The position numbers were made by a program, and so were the translations under genes. From Akkermansia sp. (GTDB lineage Bacteria > Verrucomicrobiota > Verrucomicrobiia > Verrucomicrobiales > Akkermansiaceae), in contig JAUNHW010000008.1 of the NCBI GenBank assembly GCA_030523775.1, forward strand, positions 1-43,442: a stretch of 43,442 nucleotides of DNA. The letters run 5' to 3'. Positions 16,851-26,940 of the stretch are shown in pieces. The notes under the pieces were generated by a model that worked only from the letters and a program-made list of their open reading frames with translations, ran no database searches and had not been told where the DNA came from. Numbering within the stretch: the first letter of the stretch is position 1; each line of letters starts with the position of its first letter.

Positions 16851-19132
16851 GGGAGGGAGGGGGAGTCTTGGTCGTTGTCTTCAAGGTTGAGCTCCGGCTG
16901 CACCTGCTGCGGGGCATCCGGGATATCCGGCGGGAGCTCGCGGTGGGGAGGCTCGCTGAGCGTTCCGGTGTCCAGCAGCTCTTGCACCTGCTTGCCGGAA
17001 AGTGTTTCGTACTCGATTAGCTTTTCCGCAATGAGGATGAGGCGCTCCCTGTTCTCCGTGAGGATGCGCAGGGCGCGCTCGTAGTTCTCCGTGACAATGC
17101 GCTGGATTTCCTCGTCGATAATCCGCGCGGTGTGCTCGGAGAAGTTGCGGGTGGTCTGCGACATGTCGCGGGCCAGGAAGACCTCGTTGTGGTTGGTGCC
17201 GTACTCGATGGGGCCGAGCTTCTCGCTCATGCCGTACACGCACACCATCTTGCGCGCCACCGCGGTGGCCTGCTGGATATCGCCGCGCGCGCCGCCGGAG
17301 ATGTCGCCGAGCACCACCTGCTCCGCGCAGCGGCCGCCCATGGCCATCACAATGTAGTCCAGCAGCTCCCTCTTGTACTCGCTGTGCTGGTCCTCGTCCG
17401 GCAGCATCATGGTGACGCCCAGAGCGGGGCCGCGCGGGATGATGGTTACCTTGTGCAGCGGCAGGGATTTGGCCAGCTCCGTCTTGAGCAGGCAGATGGC
17501 GTGGCCCACCTCGTGGATGGCGGTCATGTACTTCTCCTTGTCGGAGATTTCCAGGGAGCGGCGCTCGCGTCCCCAGCGCACCTTCTCGCGCGCGTCCTCC
17601 AGGTCGTCCTGGGTAACGGCGTGCTCGTTCTTGCGGGCGGCGATGAGGGCGGCCTCGTTCACCACGTTGGCGAGCTCCGCGCCGGAGAAGCCTGTGGTGG
17701 CGCGGGCAATGGGCTTCAGGTCCACATCCGGCGCCAGCTTCACCTTGCGCGCGTGCACTTTCAGAATCTGCTCACGCCCGCCGGCATCCGGCAGGTGCAC
17801 CATCACCTGGCGGTCGAATCGCCCGGGGCGCAGCAGCGCCGGGTCCAACACGTCCACACGGTTGGTGGCGGCTATCACGATGACGTTTTCGTTCGCGGTG
17901 AAGCCGTCCATCTCCACCAGCAGGGCGTTGAGCGTCTGCTCGCGCTCGTCGTGCCCGCCGCCCACGCCGTGGCCGCGGTGGCGTCCCACGGCATCGATTT
18001 CATCAATGAAGATGAGGCAGGGGGCGTGCTTCTTGGCCTCCGCAAACATGTCGCGCACGCGGCTGGCGCCCACGCCCACAAACATCTCCACGAAATCCGA
18101 GCCGGAGATGGTGTAGAAGGGCACCTCCGCCTCGCCCGCAATGGCGCGGGCCAGCAGGGTCTTGCCTGTGCCCGGGGGACCCACCATGAGCACGCCCTTG
18201 GGAATGGTGCCGCCCAGGTTCTGGAACTTCTTGGGGTTGCGCAGGAATTCCACAATCTCCCACACCTCCTCCTTGGCTTCGGAAATGCCGGCCACATCAT
18301 CGAAGGTCACATGGTTGCTGTTGGGGTCCAGCAGGCGGGCGCGGCTGCGGGAGAACTTGGCGGCTCCGCCCGGCCCGCCGGTCTGCGCACGCATGAAGAA
18401 GATGAACAGCAGCACTATCAGGATGATGGGGAGGCTGTTGGCCAGGAACAGCCCCCAGGAGCTGTTGTCCACGCGGTAGTTGATGCCGTCCCCCAGCAGG
18501 GAGCCCACCGCGGGGCCCTGGAAGCCGCGGTTGAAATCCACGCGCACGGGTTCCACGTCCTTGGGGTTCACCTTGTCCTGCCCGCCGAGCGGCAGGCGCA
18601 GCTCACCCACTATCACGGGCTGCTCCGCCAGGTTCAGGATGACCGGGGGGTGCGGCGCCACCAGGATGCGGCCCTCCTCCCCGATGCGCTGCAGCTGCTC
18701 CGTGGTGAGCACGCGCAGGGCCTGGGAGAGGTCCGGTGCCGTCTGCTCCGCGCTGCTGACAATGCCGTAGCGGTTGCAGAGGGCGCGCAGGGCATCGGAG
18801 TCCGTGAATGGCATGTAGAAGGTGGCCTTCTTGAACTGGGGCGTGTCGCGGAAGCGGTAGGCGGTGATGGTGGCCTCGCTGCTGCCATCGCTGGTGATGA
18901 CCTCGATGGGGAAATTCTTCTGGTCGTGCTGCACGATGAGCCCGCTGCGGTAGTCGTTCTGGAATTCATCCAGCTTCATCACCTTGGCGGGCGGTGCCAG
19001 CGCCCCGTCGAACACGAAGGCGACAAGCAGAATGCCGGCGATGACGGCCATGAGTATCATGAGCCCCCAGTTCGGCGAGGAAGCGGGCGGCGGCGTGGGC
19101 GGAAGGTTTTTCTGGGGGTCGTTCTCTGACAT
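16847..19132 (-). CDS. ftsH: ATP-dependent zinc metalloprotease FtsH
   Basis: FtsH is a membrane-anchored AAA+ protease that degrades membrane and regulatory proteins. The 761-aa sequence has two transmembrane helices (about 23-41 and 228-248), Walker A GPPGTGKT (318-325), Walker B LIFIDEID, the SRH arginines in [10 protein letters not shown]...RPGRFDR, and the zinc site HEVGH (540-544) with a later acidic ligand ([11 protein letters not shown]). The loop between the helices is about 185 residues, larger than the roughly 70 of E. coli FtsH, and Pro/Ser-rich cytoplasmic residues precede the first helix. The Ala of the usual HEAGH is Val here, which keeps HExxH. A TAGAAT -10 lies at 19154-19149. 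The gene leads the ftsH-rsfS operon. Confidence 0.97.
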   Translation of the reverse strand: MSENDPQKNLPPTPPPASSPNWGLMILMAVIAGILLVAFVFDGALAPPAKVMKLDEFQNDYRSGLIVQHDQKNFPIEVITSDGSSEATITAYRFRDTPQFKKATFYMPFTDSDALRALCNRYGIVSSAEQTAPDLSQALRVLTTEQLQRIGEEGRILVAPHPPVILNLAEQPVIVGELRLPLGGQDKVNPKDVEPVRVDFNRGFQGPAVGSLLGDGINYRVDNSSWGLFLANSLPIILIVLLFIFFMRAQTGGPGGAAKFSRSRARLLDPNSNHVTFDDVAGISEAKEEVWEIVEFLRNPKKFQNLGGTIPKGVLMVGPPGTGKTLLARAIAGEAEVPFYTISGSDFVEMFVGVGASRVRDMFAEAKKHAPCLIFIDEIDAVGRHRGHGVGGGHDEREQTLNALLVEMDGFTANENVIVIAATNRVDVLDPALLRPGRFDRQVMVHLPDAGGREQILKVHARKVKLAPDVDLKPIARATTGFSGAELANVVNEAALIAARKNEHAVTQDDLEDAREKVRWGRERRSLEISDKEKYMTAIHEVGHAICLLKTELAKSLPLHKVTIIPRGPALGVTMMLPDEDQHSEYKRELLDYIVMAMGGRCAEQVVLGDISGGARGDIQQATAVARKMVCVYGMSEKLGPIEYGTNHNEVFLARDMSQTTRNFSEHTARIIDEEIQRIVTENYERALRILTENRERLILIAEKLIEYETLSGKQVQELLDTGTLSEPPHRELPPDIPDAPQQVQPELNLEDNDQDSPSLP

Positions 19133-19215
19133 TTTCTCGTTGAGGGATATTCTAGCGCGGTTTGGCTGAAAGGAAATGCGTTTTCAGGACATGAAAGCGT
19201 CATGCGCCCATGATG

Positions 19216-20577
19216 TTAAATCATGTGGCCCATGCGGTCGCGCTTGGTTTCCAGGTAGTGGGCGTTGTCCTCGTTGGGGGGGATGGAGATGGGCAGGTGC
19301 TCCACCACATCCAGACCGTGGCCGGAGAGGCCCACAATCTTGCGCGGGTTGTTGGTGAGCAGGCGCAGGTGGCGCACGCCGAGGTCGCGCAGGATTTGCG
19401 CGCCCACGCCGTAGTCCCGCAGGTCCGGCGCGAAACCGAGCTTGATGTTGGCGTCCACGGTGTCCAGCCCCTGTTCCTGGAGCTTGTAGGCGTGGAGCTT
19501 GGCGGCCAGCCCGATGCCGCGGCCCTCCTGGCGGAGGTAGAGGATGACGCCGCCCTCCTTGGCCACGCGTTCCATGGCGTGGTGCAGCTGGTCGCCGCAA
19601 TCGCAGCGGCGGCTGCCGAAGACATCGCCGGTCAGGCATTCGCTGTGCACGCGGCAGAGCACGGGCTTTTCCGGGTCGATTTCCCCGTGCACCAGGGCCA
19701 GGTGGGTCTGGCCGTCCACCTTGGAGCGGTAGGAGTGGCACATGAAATCGCCGTACGCGGTGGGAAGTTTCACCACCTCGTCCCGCTCGATGAGCGTTTC
19801 CGTACGCTGGCGGTAGGCGATAATCTGCGCGAGCGAGCACGCCTTCAATGCAAACTTCTTCTGAAAGCTCCCCAGCTCGCCGAGGCGCGCCATGGTGCCG
19901 TCCTCCTTCATGATTTCGCAGCACACGCCCACGGGTTGCAGGTGTGCGATGCGCATGAGGTCCACGGTGGCCTCCGTGTGGCCGGCGCGGCGCAGCACGC
20001 CGCCCTCGCGTGCGCGCAGGGGGAAGCTGTGGCCGGGCTGCTCGAAATCTGCGAGCGTGGCGGCGGGGTCCGCCAGTTTCATGGTGGTGATGGAGCGTTC
20101 AAACGCGCTGATGCCGGTGGTGGTGCCCTCATGGGCATCCACGCTCACGGTGAAGGCGGTGTGCAGCTTTTCCGTGTTGTGCTGGGTTTGCATGGGCAGG
20201 CCCAGGGCATCCACGCGCTCCGGGGCCATGGGCACGCAGATGAGCCCGCGGGCGTGCGTGGCCATGAAGTTGATGTTCTGCGGCGTGGCGAACTGGCCCG
20301 CGCAGATGAGGTCCGCCTCGTTCTCGCGGCTCGGGTCGTCCGTCACCAGGATGAGCCTGCCGAGCCGCAGCTCCTCCACCACTTCCGGCAGCGGGGAGTA
20401 GGTGATGGGATCGGTGCCGTCCGCCACGGGCACTTCCACCGCGGGCTCCACGGCGGGTGCGGGCTCGTCTTGGGGCAGGGGGGTGGTGTCCTGCCCGCTC
20501 ACGGCGGCATCGCAGCGGTTGATGAAGTCGTTCATGTCGAACGCGCCGCCCCTGGAGGGGAATTCAACGGTACCCAT
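19216..20577 (-). CDS. ribBA: Bifunctional 3,4-dihydroxy-2-butanone-4-phosphate synthase / GTP cyclohydrolase II
   Basis: This enzyme supplies both committed precursors of riboflavin. The N-terminal RibB domain (about residues 58-260) has RENEADLI, THARGLICVP and GHTEATVDLMRIA; the C-terminal RibA domain (to 453) has the zinc cysteines in HSECLTGDVFGSRRCDCGDQL and the GRGIGL loop. The first 57 residues form an acidic, Pro-rich extension not seen in typical RibBA. The start is uncertain: ATG 20577 lies 5 bases after the glnS stop, consistent with tight packing here, while in-frame ATG 20535 (MNDFINRC) would remove 14 residues. Neither has a clear Shine-Dalgarno. It is cotranscribed with glnS; the other rib genes are not in the window. 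Confidence 0.95.
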   Translation of the reverse strand: MGTVEFPSRGGAFDMNDFINRCDAAVSGQDTTPLPQDEPAPAVEPAVEVPVADGTDPITYSPLPEVVEELRLGRLILVTDDPSRENEADLICAGQFATPQNINFMATHARGLICVPMAPERVDALGLPMQTQHNTEKLHTAFTVSVDAHEGTTTGISAFERSITTMKLADPAATLADFEQPGHSFPLRAREGGVLRRAGHTEATVDLMRIAHLQPVGVCCEIMKEDGTMARLGELGSFQKKFALKACSLAQIIAYRQRTETLIERDEVVKLPTAYGDFMCHSYRSKVDGQTHLALVHGEIDPEKPVLCRVHSECLTGDVFGSRRCDCGDQLHHAMERVAKEGGVILYLRQEGRGIGLAAKLHAYKLQEQGLDTVDANIKLGFAPDLRDYGVGAQILRDLGVRHLRLLTNNPRKIVGLSGHGLDVVEHLPISIPPNEDNAHYLETKRDRMGHMI

Positions 20578-20582
20578 GGCAC

Positions 20583-22259
<1,677 letters not shown>

Positions 22260-22266
22260 GCGCGGC

Positions 22267-22295
22267 ATTCTATATGCAAACGCGCGCGCACGCAA
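22267..22295 (-). promoter_or_regulatory. glnS promoter
   Basis: Minus-strand TTGCGT (22295-22290), 17-base spacer, TAGAAT (22272-22267), 7 bases to ATG 22259. Confidence 0.6.
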
Positions 22296-22373
22296 GCACA
22301 ATCCCTGTCACGCCGCATGGGCGGGACGCGGTTGCTGCCAATCGTGCGGGATGGCAGTGATTGTTGCCCGCGG

Positions 22374-23168
22374 CTACATGCCCATGATGGAGTACCCGCC
22401 GTCCACGTACAGCACCTGGCCTGTGACCGCCGCCGCGGCGTCGGATGCCAGGTAGGCGGCCATGGCCCCCAGTTCGTCCTGCGTGCAGGAGCGGTGCAGG
22501 GGGGCTTTTTCCTGGTAGAGCTTGAGCATGGTGGTGAAACCGCTCACGCCGCGCGCGGCGAGCGTTTGCACGGGCCCGGCGGAGATGCAGTTCACGCGGA
22601 TGGGCGTCTCCCGCTGCGCCAAATCATAGGCGAGGTAGCGCGTGCAGGATTCCAGCGCGGATTTGGAGACGGCCATCAGGTTGTAGTTGGGCACCACGCA
22701 GCGGCTGGCGTGGTAGGTGAGCGCGGTGATGCTGCCGCCGCCGGTCATGAGCGGCGCCACCCCGCGCGACAGCGCTATGAGCGAGTACGCCGAGATGTCC
22801 AGCGAGCTGCGGAACGCCTCTCGCCCGATTTCGGAGAAATGCCCCTCCAGCGTGCCCGGCTCGCGCGGCGCAAAGGCAATGGCGTGCAGCAGCATGTCCA
22901 CGCGCGGTGTCTGCCCCGCCACAAAGCGGAAAAATCCCTCTATGGACTCATCGCTCGCCACGTCCAGCTCGCACAGCGGTGTATCCTCGCCAAAGTGCTC
23001 GTGCACCAGCTTGGCCACGCCCTCTTTCAGGCGCTCCCCCTGGTAGCTGAATATCAGCCGCGCCCCCGCCGCATGCCAAGCCTTGGCTATGCCGAAGGCA
23101 ATGCTGCGGTGGTTCGCAACACCCGTCACGATACCGATTTTTCCCTCCAATGGTTTCTCTGCCGACAT
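22374..23168 (-). CDS. fabI: Enoyl-[acyl-carrier-protein] reductase (FabI type)
   Basis: FabI catalyses the last step of each fatty-acid elongation cycle, reducing enoyl-ACP with NAD(P)H. The 264-aa SDR-fold protein has the FabI-type cofactor motif GIVTGVANHRSIAFGIA and the catalytic pair Tyr152 and Tyr162 with Lys169 (LTYHASRCVVPNYNLMAVSKS), spaced exactly as in E. coli Tyr146/Tyr156/Lys163. The AGPVQTLAARG and VDGGYSIMGM segments are also typical. It is monocistronic, with its own promoter 8 bases from the start. The promoter lies in the gap between fabI and panB's upstream neighbour-free end, so it is transcribed separately from the dapA-panB operon. Confidence 0.96.
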   Translation of the reverse strand: MSAEKPLEGKIGIVTGVANHRSIAFGIAKAWHAAGARLIFSYQGERLKEGVAKLVHEHFGEDTPLCELDVASDESIEGFFRFVAGQTPRVDMLLHAIAFAPREPGTLEGHFSEIGREAFRSSLDISAYSLIALSRGVAPLMTGGGSITALTYHASRCVVPNYNLMAVSKSALESCTRYLAYDLAQRETPIRVNCISAGPVQTLAARGVSGFTTMLKLYQEKAPLHRSCTQDELGAMAAYLASDAAAAVTGQVLYVDGGYSIMGM

Positions 23169-23176
23169 GGTGCTCC

Positions 23177-23205
23177 ATTCTACACCGCCGGCAGTCTGTT
23201 TTCAA
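23177..23205 (-). promoter_or_regulatory. fabI promoter
   Basis: Minus-strand TTGAAA (23205-23200), 17-base spacer, TAGAAT (23182-23177), then GGAGCACC before ATG 23168. A GGAG is present, but transcription from this promoter would begin within or after it. Confidence 0.6.
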
Positions 23206-23262
23206 GCAAAATGCCGGGCCTGCCCCTTGCAAAACCCTCAACGGAACGTCCTGTATTGGAAG

Positions 23263-24027
23263 TCAGCGCGGCATGTGGAGCTCTGCCGCCCATTCCTTGG
23301 CGGCGCGGGTGATTTCCGCGGCAATATCCGCCTTGGGGGTAATGAAGGAGGGGATAAACCAGGGGAAACCGCCCACCAGGTCGTGGAACACGCACACCTC
23401 GCCGTCGCAGGTGCCGTGCCCGGCACCGATGCCGATGGTGGGGATGGGAGAGGCTGCCGTGATGTCCGCCGCCACGGCCTTGCGCGTGCACTCGATGACC
23501 ACGGAGAACGCCCCGGCGCGGGCCACGGCCTCCATGTCGCGCATGATGGCGGCTGCCTCCTCGTCGGTTTTGCCCTTCATGTGGAATCCACCCTCCTCCT
23601 TGACCTTCTGGGGCAGGAGACCAATGTGCGCCTGCACGGGGATGCCGGCCTGGACGATGGCGCGTATGTGCTCCTCCTTGGCCGCGCCGCCCTCCAGCTT
23701 CACGGCGTCCACCCCGGTTTCCATCATGCGGCGCGCGGTTTCCAGGGCCTGCCGCGGGGTGTCGAACGTGTGGATGGGCATGTCTAGGATCACCAGTGCA
23801 TCCTTGCACGCGCGGGCCACCATGCGGCCGTGGTGCAGCATGTCTTCCAGGGTGACGGAGGTGGTGTCTGGGTAGCCCATCACCACCATGCCCAGGGAGT
23901 CGCCCACCAGGAGCATGTCGATTCCCGCCTCGTCCAGCATGCGGGCGGTCGGGTAGTCGTACGCGGTGAGCTGGGAGATGGGGCGCACGCCGCGCAGGGA
24001 GAGGATTTTTTCGATTTTCGGGTTCAT
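23263..24027 (-). CDS. panB: 3-methyl-2-oxobutanoate hydroxymethyltransferase
   Basis: PanB transfers a hydroxymethyl group from 5,10-methylene-tetrahydrofolate to alpha-ketoisovalerate, the first step to pantothenate and coenzyme A. The 254-aa TIM-barrel sequence has the metal-binding VGDSLGMVVMGY, DMPIHTFDTP, VKLEGG, AHIGLLPQ and IGIGAG segments of the family. ATG 24027 fits the conserved N-terminus (MNPKIEKIL); the frame upstream overlaps folK. It is the last gene of dapA-dapB-folK-panB, 5 bases after folK. Pairing with folK makes sense because PanB uses a folate cofactor. panC and panD are not in the window. Confidence 0.96.
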   Translation of the reverse strand: MNPKIEKILSLRGVRPISQLTAYDYPTARMLDEAGIDMLLVGDSLGMVVMGYPDTTSVTLEDMLHHGRMVARACKDALVILDMPIHTFDTPRQALETARRMMETGVDAVKLEGGAAKEEHIRAIVQAGIPVQAHIGLLPQKVKEEGGFHMKGKTDEEAAAIMRDMEAVARAGAFSVVIECTRKAVAADITAASPIPTIGIGAGHGTCDGEVCVFHDLVGGFPWFIPSFITPKADIAAEITRAAKEWAAELHMPR

Positions 24028-24032
24028 GGCGT

Positions 24033-24539
24033 TCAAAGCGGGAAGGGGGTTACGGCGGGTGTGGCGGGCAGGGCGGCCAGAAGTTCCGCCACGGTCTGGC
24101 GCTGCCCCGGCAGCACCAGCGCGGGGTCGATATCGCAAAGGGGGCGCAGCACGAAAGCGCGCTCGTGAGCCCGCGGATGCGGCAGCGTGAGCTCTGCCGT
24201 GGCGCATGTTTCCGTGCCGCAGTACAGCAGGTCGATATCGCAGGTGCGGGCCTCCCCGTACGTGCCGCTGCGGGTGCGGCCAAGCTCCTGCTCAATGCGC
24301 AGGCAGAGCTGCAGGATCTCCTGCGCGGGCATGGCGGTTTCCACCTCCACGCAGGCGTTCAGGTAGGCGGGGGAGCCGGGCGGGCAGCCCACGGGCTCCG
24401 TTTCGTACACCTGGGAGAGACGCAGCGCGCCGAAGAGGTCCGCGAGGTGGTCGCAGACCCGTTCCAGCGTGGCCAGGCGGTCTCCCAGGTTGGAACCCAA
24501 GGAGAAGCCGACGCGCCGCATGGCAGCGGATGCGTTCAT
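24033..24539 (-). CDS. folK: HPPK, folate pyrophosphokinase
   Basis: FolK (6-hydroxymethyl-7,8-dihydropterin pyrophosphokinase) transfers pyrophosphate from ATP to the pterin, preparing it for dihydropteroate synthase. The 168-aa protein has FSLGSNLGDR at its start, the VYETEPVG loop, YLNACVEVET, the magnesium-binding RTCDIDLLYCG and the LPHPRAHERAFVLRPL signature. A pyrimidine-rich stretch (CCCCCCTTCCCCCTCCC) directly precedes ATG 24539 instead of a Shine-Dalgarno. It lies 20 bases after dapB and 5 before panB. Confidence 0.95.
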   Translation of the reverse strand: MNASAAMRRVGFSLGSNLGDRLATLERVCDHLADLFGALRLSQVYETEPVGCPPGSPAYLNACVEVETAMPAQEILQLCLRIEQELGRTRSGTYGEARTCDIDLLYCGTETCATAELTLPHPRAHERAFVLRPLCDIDPALVLPGQRQTVAELLAALPATPAVTPFPL

Positions 24540-24559
24540 GGGAGGGGGAAGGGGGGAAA

Positions 24560-25294
24560 CTATTCCGGGAAGCCCAGCACGTCCTGCATGGAATAGAGCG
24601 CGGCGGGCTTGCCTGCCAGCCAGAGCGCGGCGCGCACGGCCCCGCCGGCAAAGGTCATGCGGCTGGATGCCTTGTGCGTGAGCTCCACGCGCTCGCCGTC
24701 TGTGGCGAACATCACGGTGTGGTCGCCCACCACATCACCCCCGCGCAGCGAGTGCATGCCAATCTGGCGCTGCGGGCGCGCGCCCACCAGGCCCTCGCGG
24801 CCGTGCATCACGTCCTTGCCGTAGTCCATCCCGGTTTCGGCGCACACCACCTCCGCCAGGGTGCGGGCGGTGCCGCTGGGGGCATCCAGCTTGTGGCGGT
24901 GGTGCATCTCCACAATCTCGATATCGTAGTCCCGGAGGATGCTGGTGGCCTTGCGGGTGAGCCAGAAGAGGGTGTTCACGCCCACGGAGAAGTTGGAGGC
25001 GAAGACAATGGGTATCTGTTTGGCGGCTTCCGCAATGGCGGCGCGTTCCTCCGCGTTGTGCCCGGTGGTGCCTATGACCAGCGGCTTGCGCTGCGCCACG
25101 GCGGCTTTCAGCAGCTCCGGCGTGAAGCCGTGGAAGGAGAAGTCAATGGCGATATCCGCCTGCTGCAGCGCGGCGGAGATATCCTGCCCGGCATCGTGCG
25201 TGGCGGTCAGCTGCGTTTCCGCGTGGGCCTCCACCGCCTGCTTGACGGCCTGGCCCATGCGCCCGGAAATGCCTGTTACAAGGATGTTCAACAT
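24560..25294 (-). CDS. dapB: 4-hydroxy-tetrahydrodipicolinate reductase
   Basis: DapB reduces the DapA product in the diaminopimelate/lysine pathway, feeding cell-wall and lysine synthesis. The 244-aa protein has the nucleotide-binding VTGISGRMGQAV, the GTTGHN loop, FSVGVN and the substrate signature EMHHRHKLDAPSGTA. It is 12 bases downstream of dapA, so the two consecutive enzymes are cotranscribed. Confidence 0.96.
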   Translation of the reverse strand: MLNILVTGISGRMGQAVKQAVEAHAETQLTATHDAGQDISAALQQADIAIDFSFHGFTPELLKAAVAQRKPLVIGTTGHNAEERAAIAEAAKQIPIVFASNFSVGVNTLFWLTRKATSILRDYDIEIVEMHHRHKLDAPSGTARTLAEVVCAETGMDYGKDVMHGREGLVGARPQRQIGMHSLRGGDVVGDHTVMFATDGERVELTHKASSRMTFAGGAVRAALWLAGKPAALYSMQDVLGFPE

Positions 25295-25306
25295 GGCGGT
25301 GCGGGG

Positions 25307-26188
25307 TTAGATGAGGTTGTAGCGCTCCAGCAGGGCGCGCAGCTTCGCGTGCTTTTCCTCCGCCAGCGCCACCATCGGCGGGCGGATTTCCCAGGATATG
25401 TCGCCGCGCAGCGCCAGCGCCGCCTTGATGGGCACGGGGTTGGTGTCCAGGCTCATCAGGCCCTTCATGAGCGGGTAGTACTTCTTCTGCAGCTCCGTGG
25501 CCCGCTTGCCGTCGCCGCTCATCGCCACGTCCACCAGCTCCTTCATGATGGCCGGCGCCACGTTGGAGGTGACCGATACCGCGCCCACCGCGCCGCAGGA
25601 GATGAACGGCACGGTCAAGCCGTCGTCGCCGCTCAGCACGGAGAAGTCCGCAGGCAGGGCCTGCACCAGCTGGTTCACGCGCTCCACGCTGCCGCCGGCT
25701 TCCTTGATGGCGGTGATGGTGGGGCAGTCCTTCGCCAGGCGCACGGCGGTGTCCACTGCTATCTCAATACCGCTGCGGCCGGGTATGCTGTAGAGCAGCA
25801 CGGGCAGCGCTGTGCTTTCCGCCACGGCCTTGAAGTGCCGGTACAGGCCCTCCTGGCTGGGCTTGTTGTAGTACGGGCACACCTGCAGCGTGCCGTCCGC
25901 TCCCATCTGCTCCGCCTCCTTGGTCATCGCTATGGCCTCGTGCGTGCAGTTGGACCCGGTCCCGGCTATCACCTGGCAGCGCCCCGCGGCAAAACCGATC
26001 GCGCGCCGTATCACCTCCACGTGCTCCGCATGCGTGAGCGTGGGGGATTCTCCCGTGGTGCCCACGGGCACGATGCCGTCCACGCCCCCGGCTATCTGCG
26101 CCTCGATGAGCTTGGCAAACGCATCGTAGTCCACCTTGTCCCCCTTGAACGGGGTGATAATCGCTGTGTACAGGCCTTGGTATTTCAT
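25307..26188 (-). CDS. dapA: 4-hydroxy-tetrahydrodipicolinate synthase
   Basis: DapA condenses pyruvate with aspartate semialdehyde, the first committed step to diaminopimelate and lysine. The 293-aa TIM barrel shows Thr44-Thr45 (VGTTGES), Tyr133 and Arg138 (LLYSIPGRSG) and the Schiff-base Lys162 (AIKEAGGS). The common YN-(V/I)-P pattern is YSIP here, as in some other lineages. ATG 26188 is supported by the family N-terminus and by a promoter with its -10 eleven bases upstream; the longer frame to 26377 reads through a PEP-CTERM remnant on the other strand. It is the first gene of a four-gene operon. Confidence 0.96.
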   Translation of the reverse strand: MKYQGLYTAIITPFKGDKVDYDAFAKLIEAQIAGGVDGIVPVGTTGESPTLTHAEHVEVIRRAIGFAAGRCQVIAGTGSNCTHEAIAMTKEAEQMGADGTLQVCPYYNKPSQEGLYRHFKAVAESTALPVLLYSIPGRSGIEIAVDTAVRLAKDCPTITAIKEAGGSVERVNQLVQALPADFSVLSGDDGLTVPFISCGAVGAVSVTSNVAPAIMKELVDVAMSGDGKRATELQKKYYPLMKGLMSLDTNPVPIKAALALRGDISWEIRPPMVALAEEKHAKLRALLERYNLI

Positions 26189-26199
26189 AACGCGCCCTG

Positions 26200-26228
26200 A
26201 TTCTACCACGCCCGCACCCGTATGGCAA
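26200..26228 (-). promoter_or_regulatory. dapA operon promoter
   Basis: Minus-strand TTGCCA (26228-26223), 17-base spacer, TAGAAT (26205-26200); 11 bases to ATG 26188, so a leader of only a few bases. Confidence 0.65.
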
Positions 26229-26231
26229 CTT

Positions 26232-26360
26232 TTTAACGGTGGGTCGAGCAAGACCCTCAAGCTGGCCCATGGCGGCCCCAAGCCCACCCCCGAACCCACC
26301 ACAGGCACGCTCTCGCTTCTGGCCCTTGTCGCCCTTACAGCGCGTCGCCGTAGGAAGTAA
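26232..26360 (+). pseudogene. 3' remnant of a PEP-CTERM protein gene
   Basis: The frame reads FNGGSSKTLKLAHGGPKP, then TPEPTTGTLSLLALVALTA and RRRRK with a TAA stop. This is the last roughly 42 codons of a PEP-CTERM protein and aligns with the C-terminus of the intact gene ending at 27648 (GSHALKLVANGKPTPEPTTG...). Nothing upstream continues the homology: the dapA promoter and gene begin at once on the other strand. The 5' part has therefore been lost, probably by recombination between similar PEP-CTERM 3' ends. Confidence 0.75.
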
Positions 26361-26475
26361 GTGCCCCTGCCTGCCACGGCGTAGGTGATAGCCGTAGACG
26401 GGTCTCGGCGTTTTATCTCGGCGTAGTGAGCGAGCGCAGCGAGACGCGAAGACGGAAGCTTTAGCGAAGACGGAG

Positions 26476-26559
26476 CCGCCGCAAGTAATCAATCTCCAAC
26501 CAATCAATCGGGAAACCCCACTCGCTTCCAAACGGGTGGGGCTTCTCTTTGTCCGCATG
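26476..26559 (+). repeat. Duplicate of the PEP-CTERM gene 3' end and terminator
   Basis: Positions 26476-26559 repeat 27636-27718 nearly exactly: the last codons CCGCCGCAAGTAA, the following AATCAATCTCCAACCAA tract, the terminator hairpin and the CTTCTCTTTGTCC tail. Differences are a few single bases. It carries the stop and trailer of a second lost PEP-CTERM gene, or is a recombination scar. Confidence 0.8.
26516..26550 (+). terminator. Orphan terminator copy
   Basis: CCCCACTCG (26516-26524) pairs with CGGGTGGGG (26533-26541, one G-T wobble) and is followed by CTTCTCTTT. It is the counterpart of the terminator after the intact PEP-CTERM gene. Confidence 0.65.
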
Positions 26560-26840
26560 CGCGCCGCTCTACAACCGCCCTGACAGGCTCTTGGCATGCG
26601 CCGAGTGGAGACACTACCACGGGCAGACGCGGAAACGCGCCACAGGGGCTTGTAAGGGGCAGGCGCGGGGCGAATCAGCGAGGTGGTGGGGTGCGTAAGG
26701 TTTCGCAATACTAATGCAAGCCTAAAGTGCAAAACACTTTGGCATTCATGGCTTTTTCCTTGGCAGGAGCGAGCAAGGACGCAGCAGCACCACATGCACC
26801 GACATGCTGCGAACCCGCTGTGAGTAGGGTTTCACGCACC

Positions 26841-26876
26841 TTGGCAAGCCTACAGTATTGCGAATACTGTAGGCTT
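26841..26876 (+). promoter_or_regulatory. Palindromic promoter/operator of the small PEP-CTERM gene
   Basis: TTGGCA (26841-26846), 18-base spacer, TACTGT (26865-26870). The spacer and -10 are occupied by a perfect 14-base inverted repeat, AAGCCTACAGTATT (26846-26859) and its complement (26863-26876), around GCG. A repressor or activator dimer bound here would control the promoter directly; the DNA could also form a hairpin. Confidence 0.55.
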
Positions 26877-26940
26877 ACACCCGGCTCATGCGGGCAACGG
26901 TTGCGCGCATGGCTCTTATCACCAACCAAGAAAAACAACT

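Larger units (their letters stand above)
26361..26940. other. 580-base intergenic region upstream of the small PEP-CTERM gene
   Basis: I see no convincing gene here. It holds an 11-base direct repeat GCGAAGACGGA (26446-26456 and 26464-26474), a duplicated PEP-CTERM 3' end with terminator (26476-26559), GC-poorer sequence from about 26690, an AAAGTG/CACTTT hairpin near 26720-26740, and a palindromic promoter at 26841-26876. A 94-codon frame from 26727 lacks a recognisable product and crosses the next gene's start. Confidence 0.6.
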
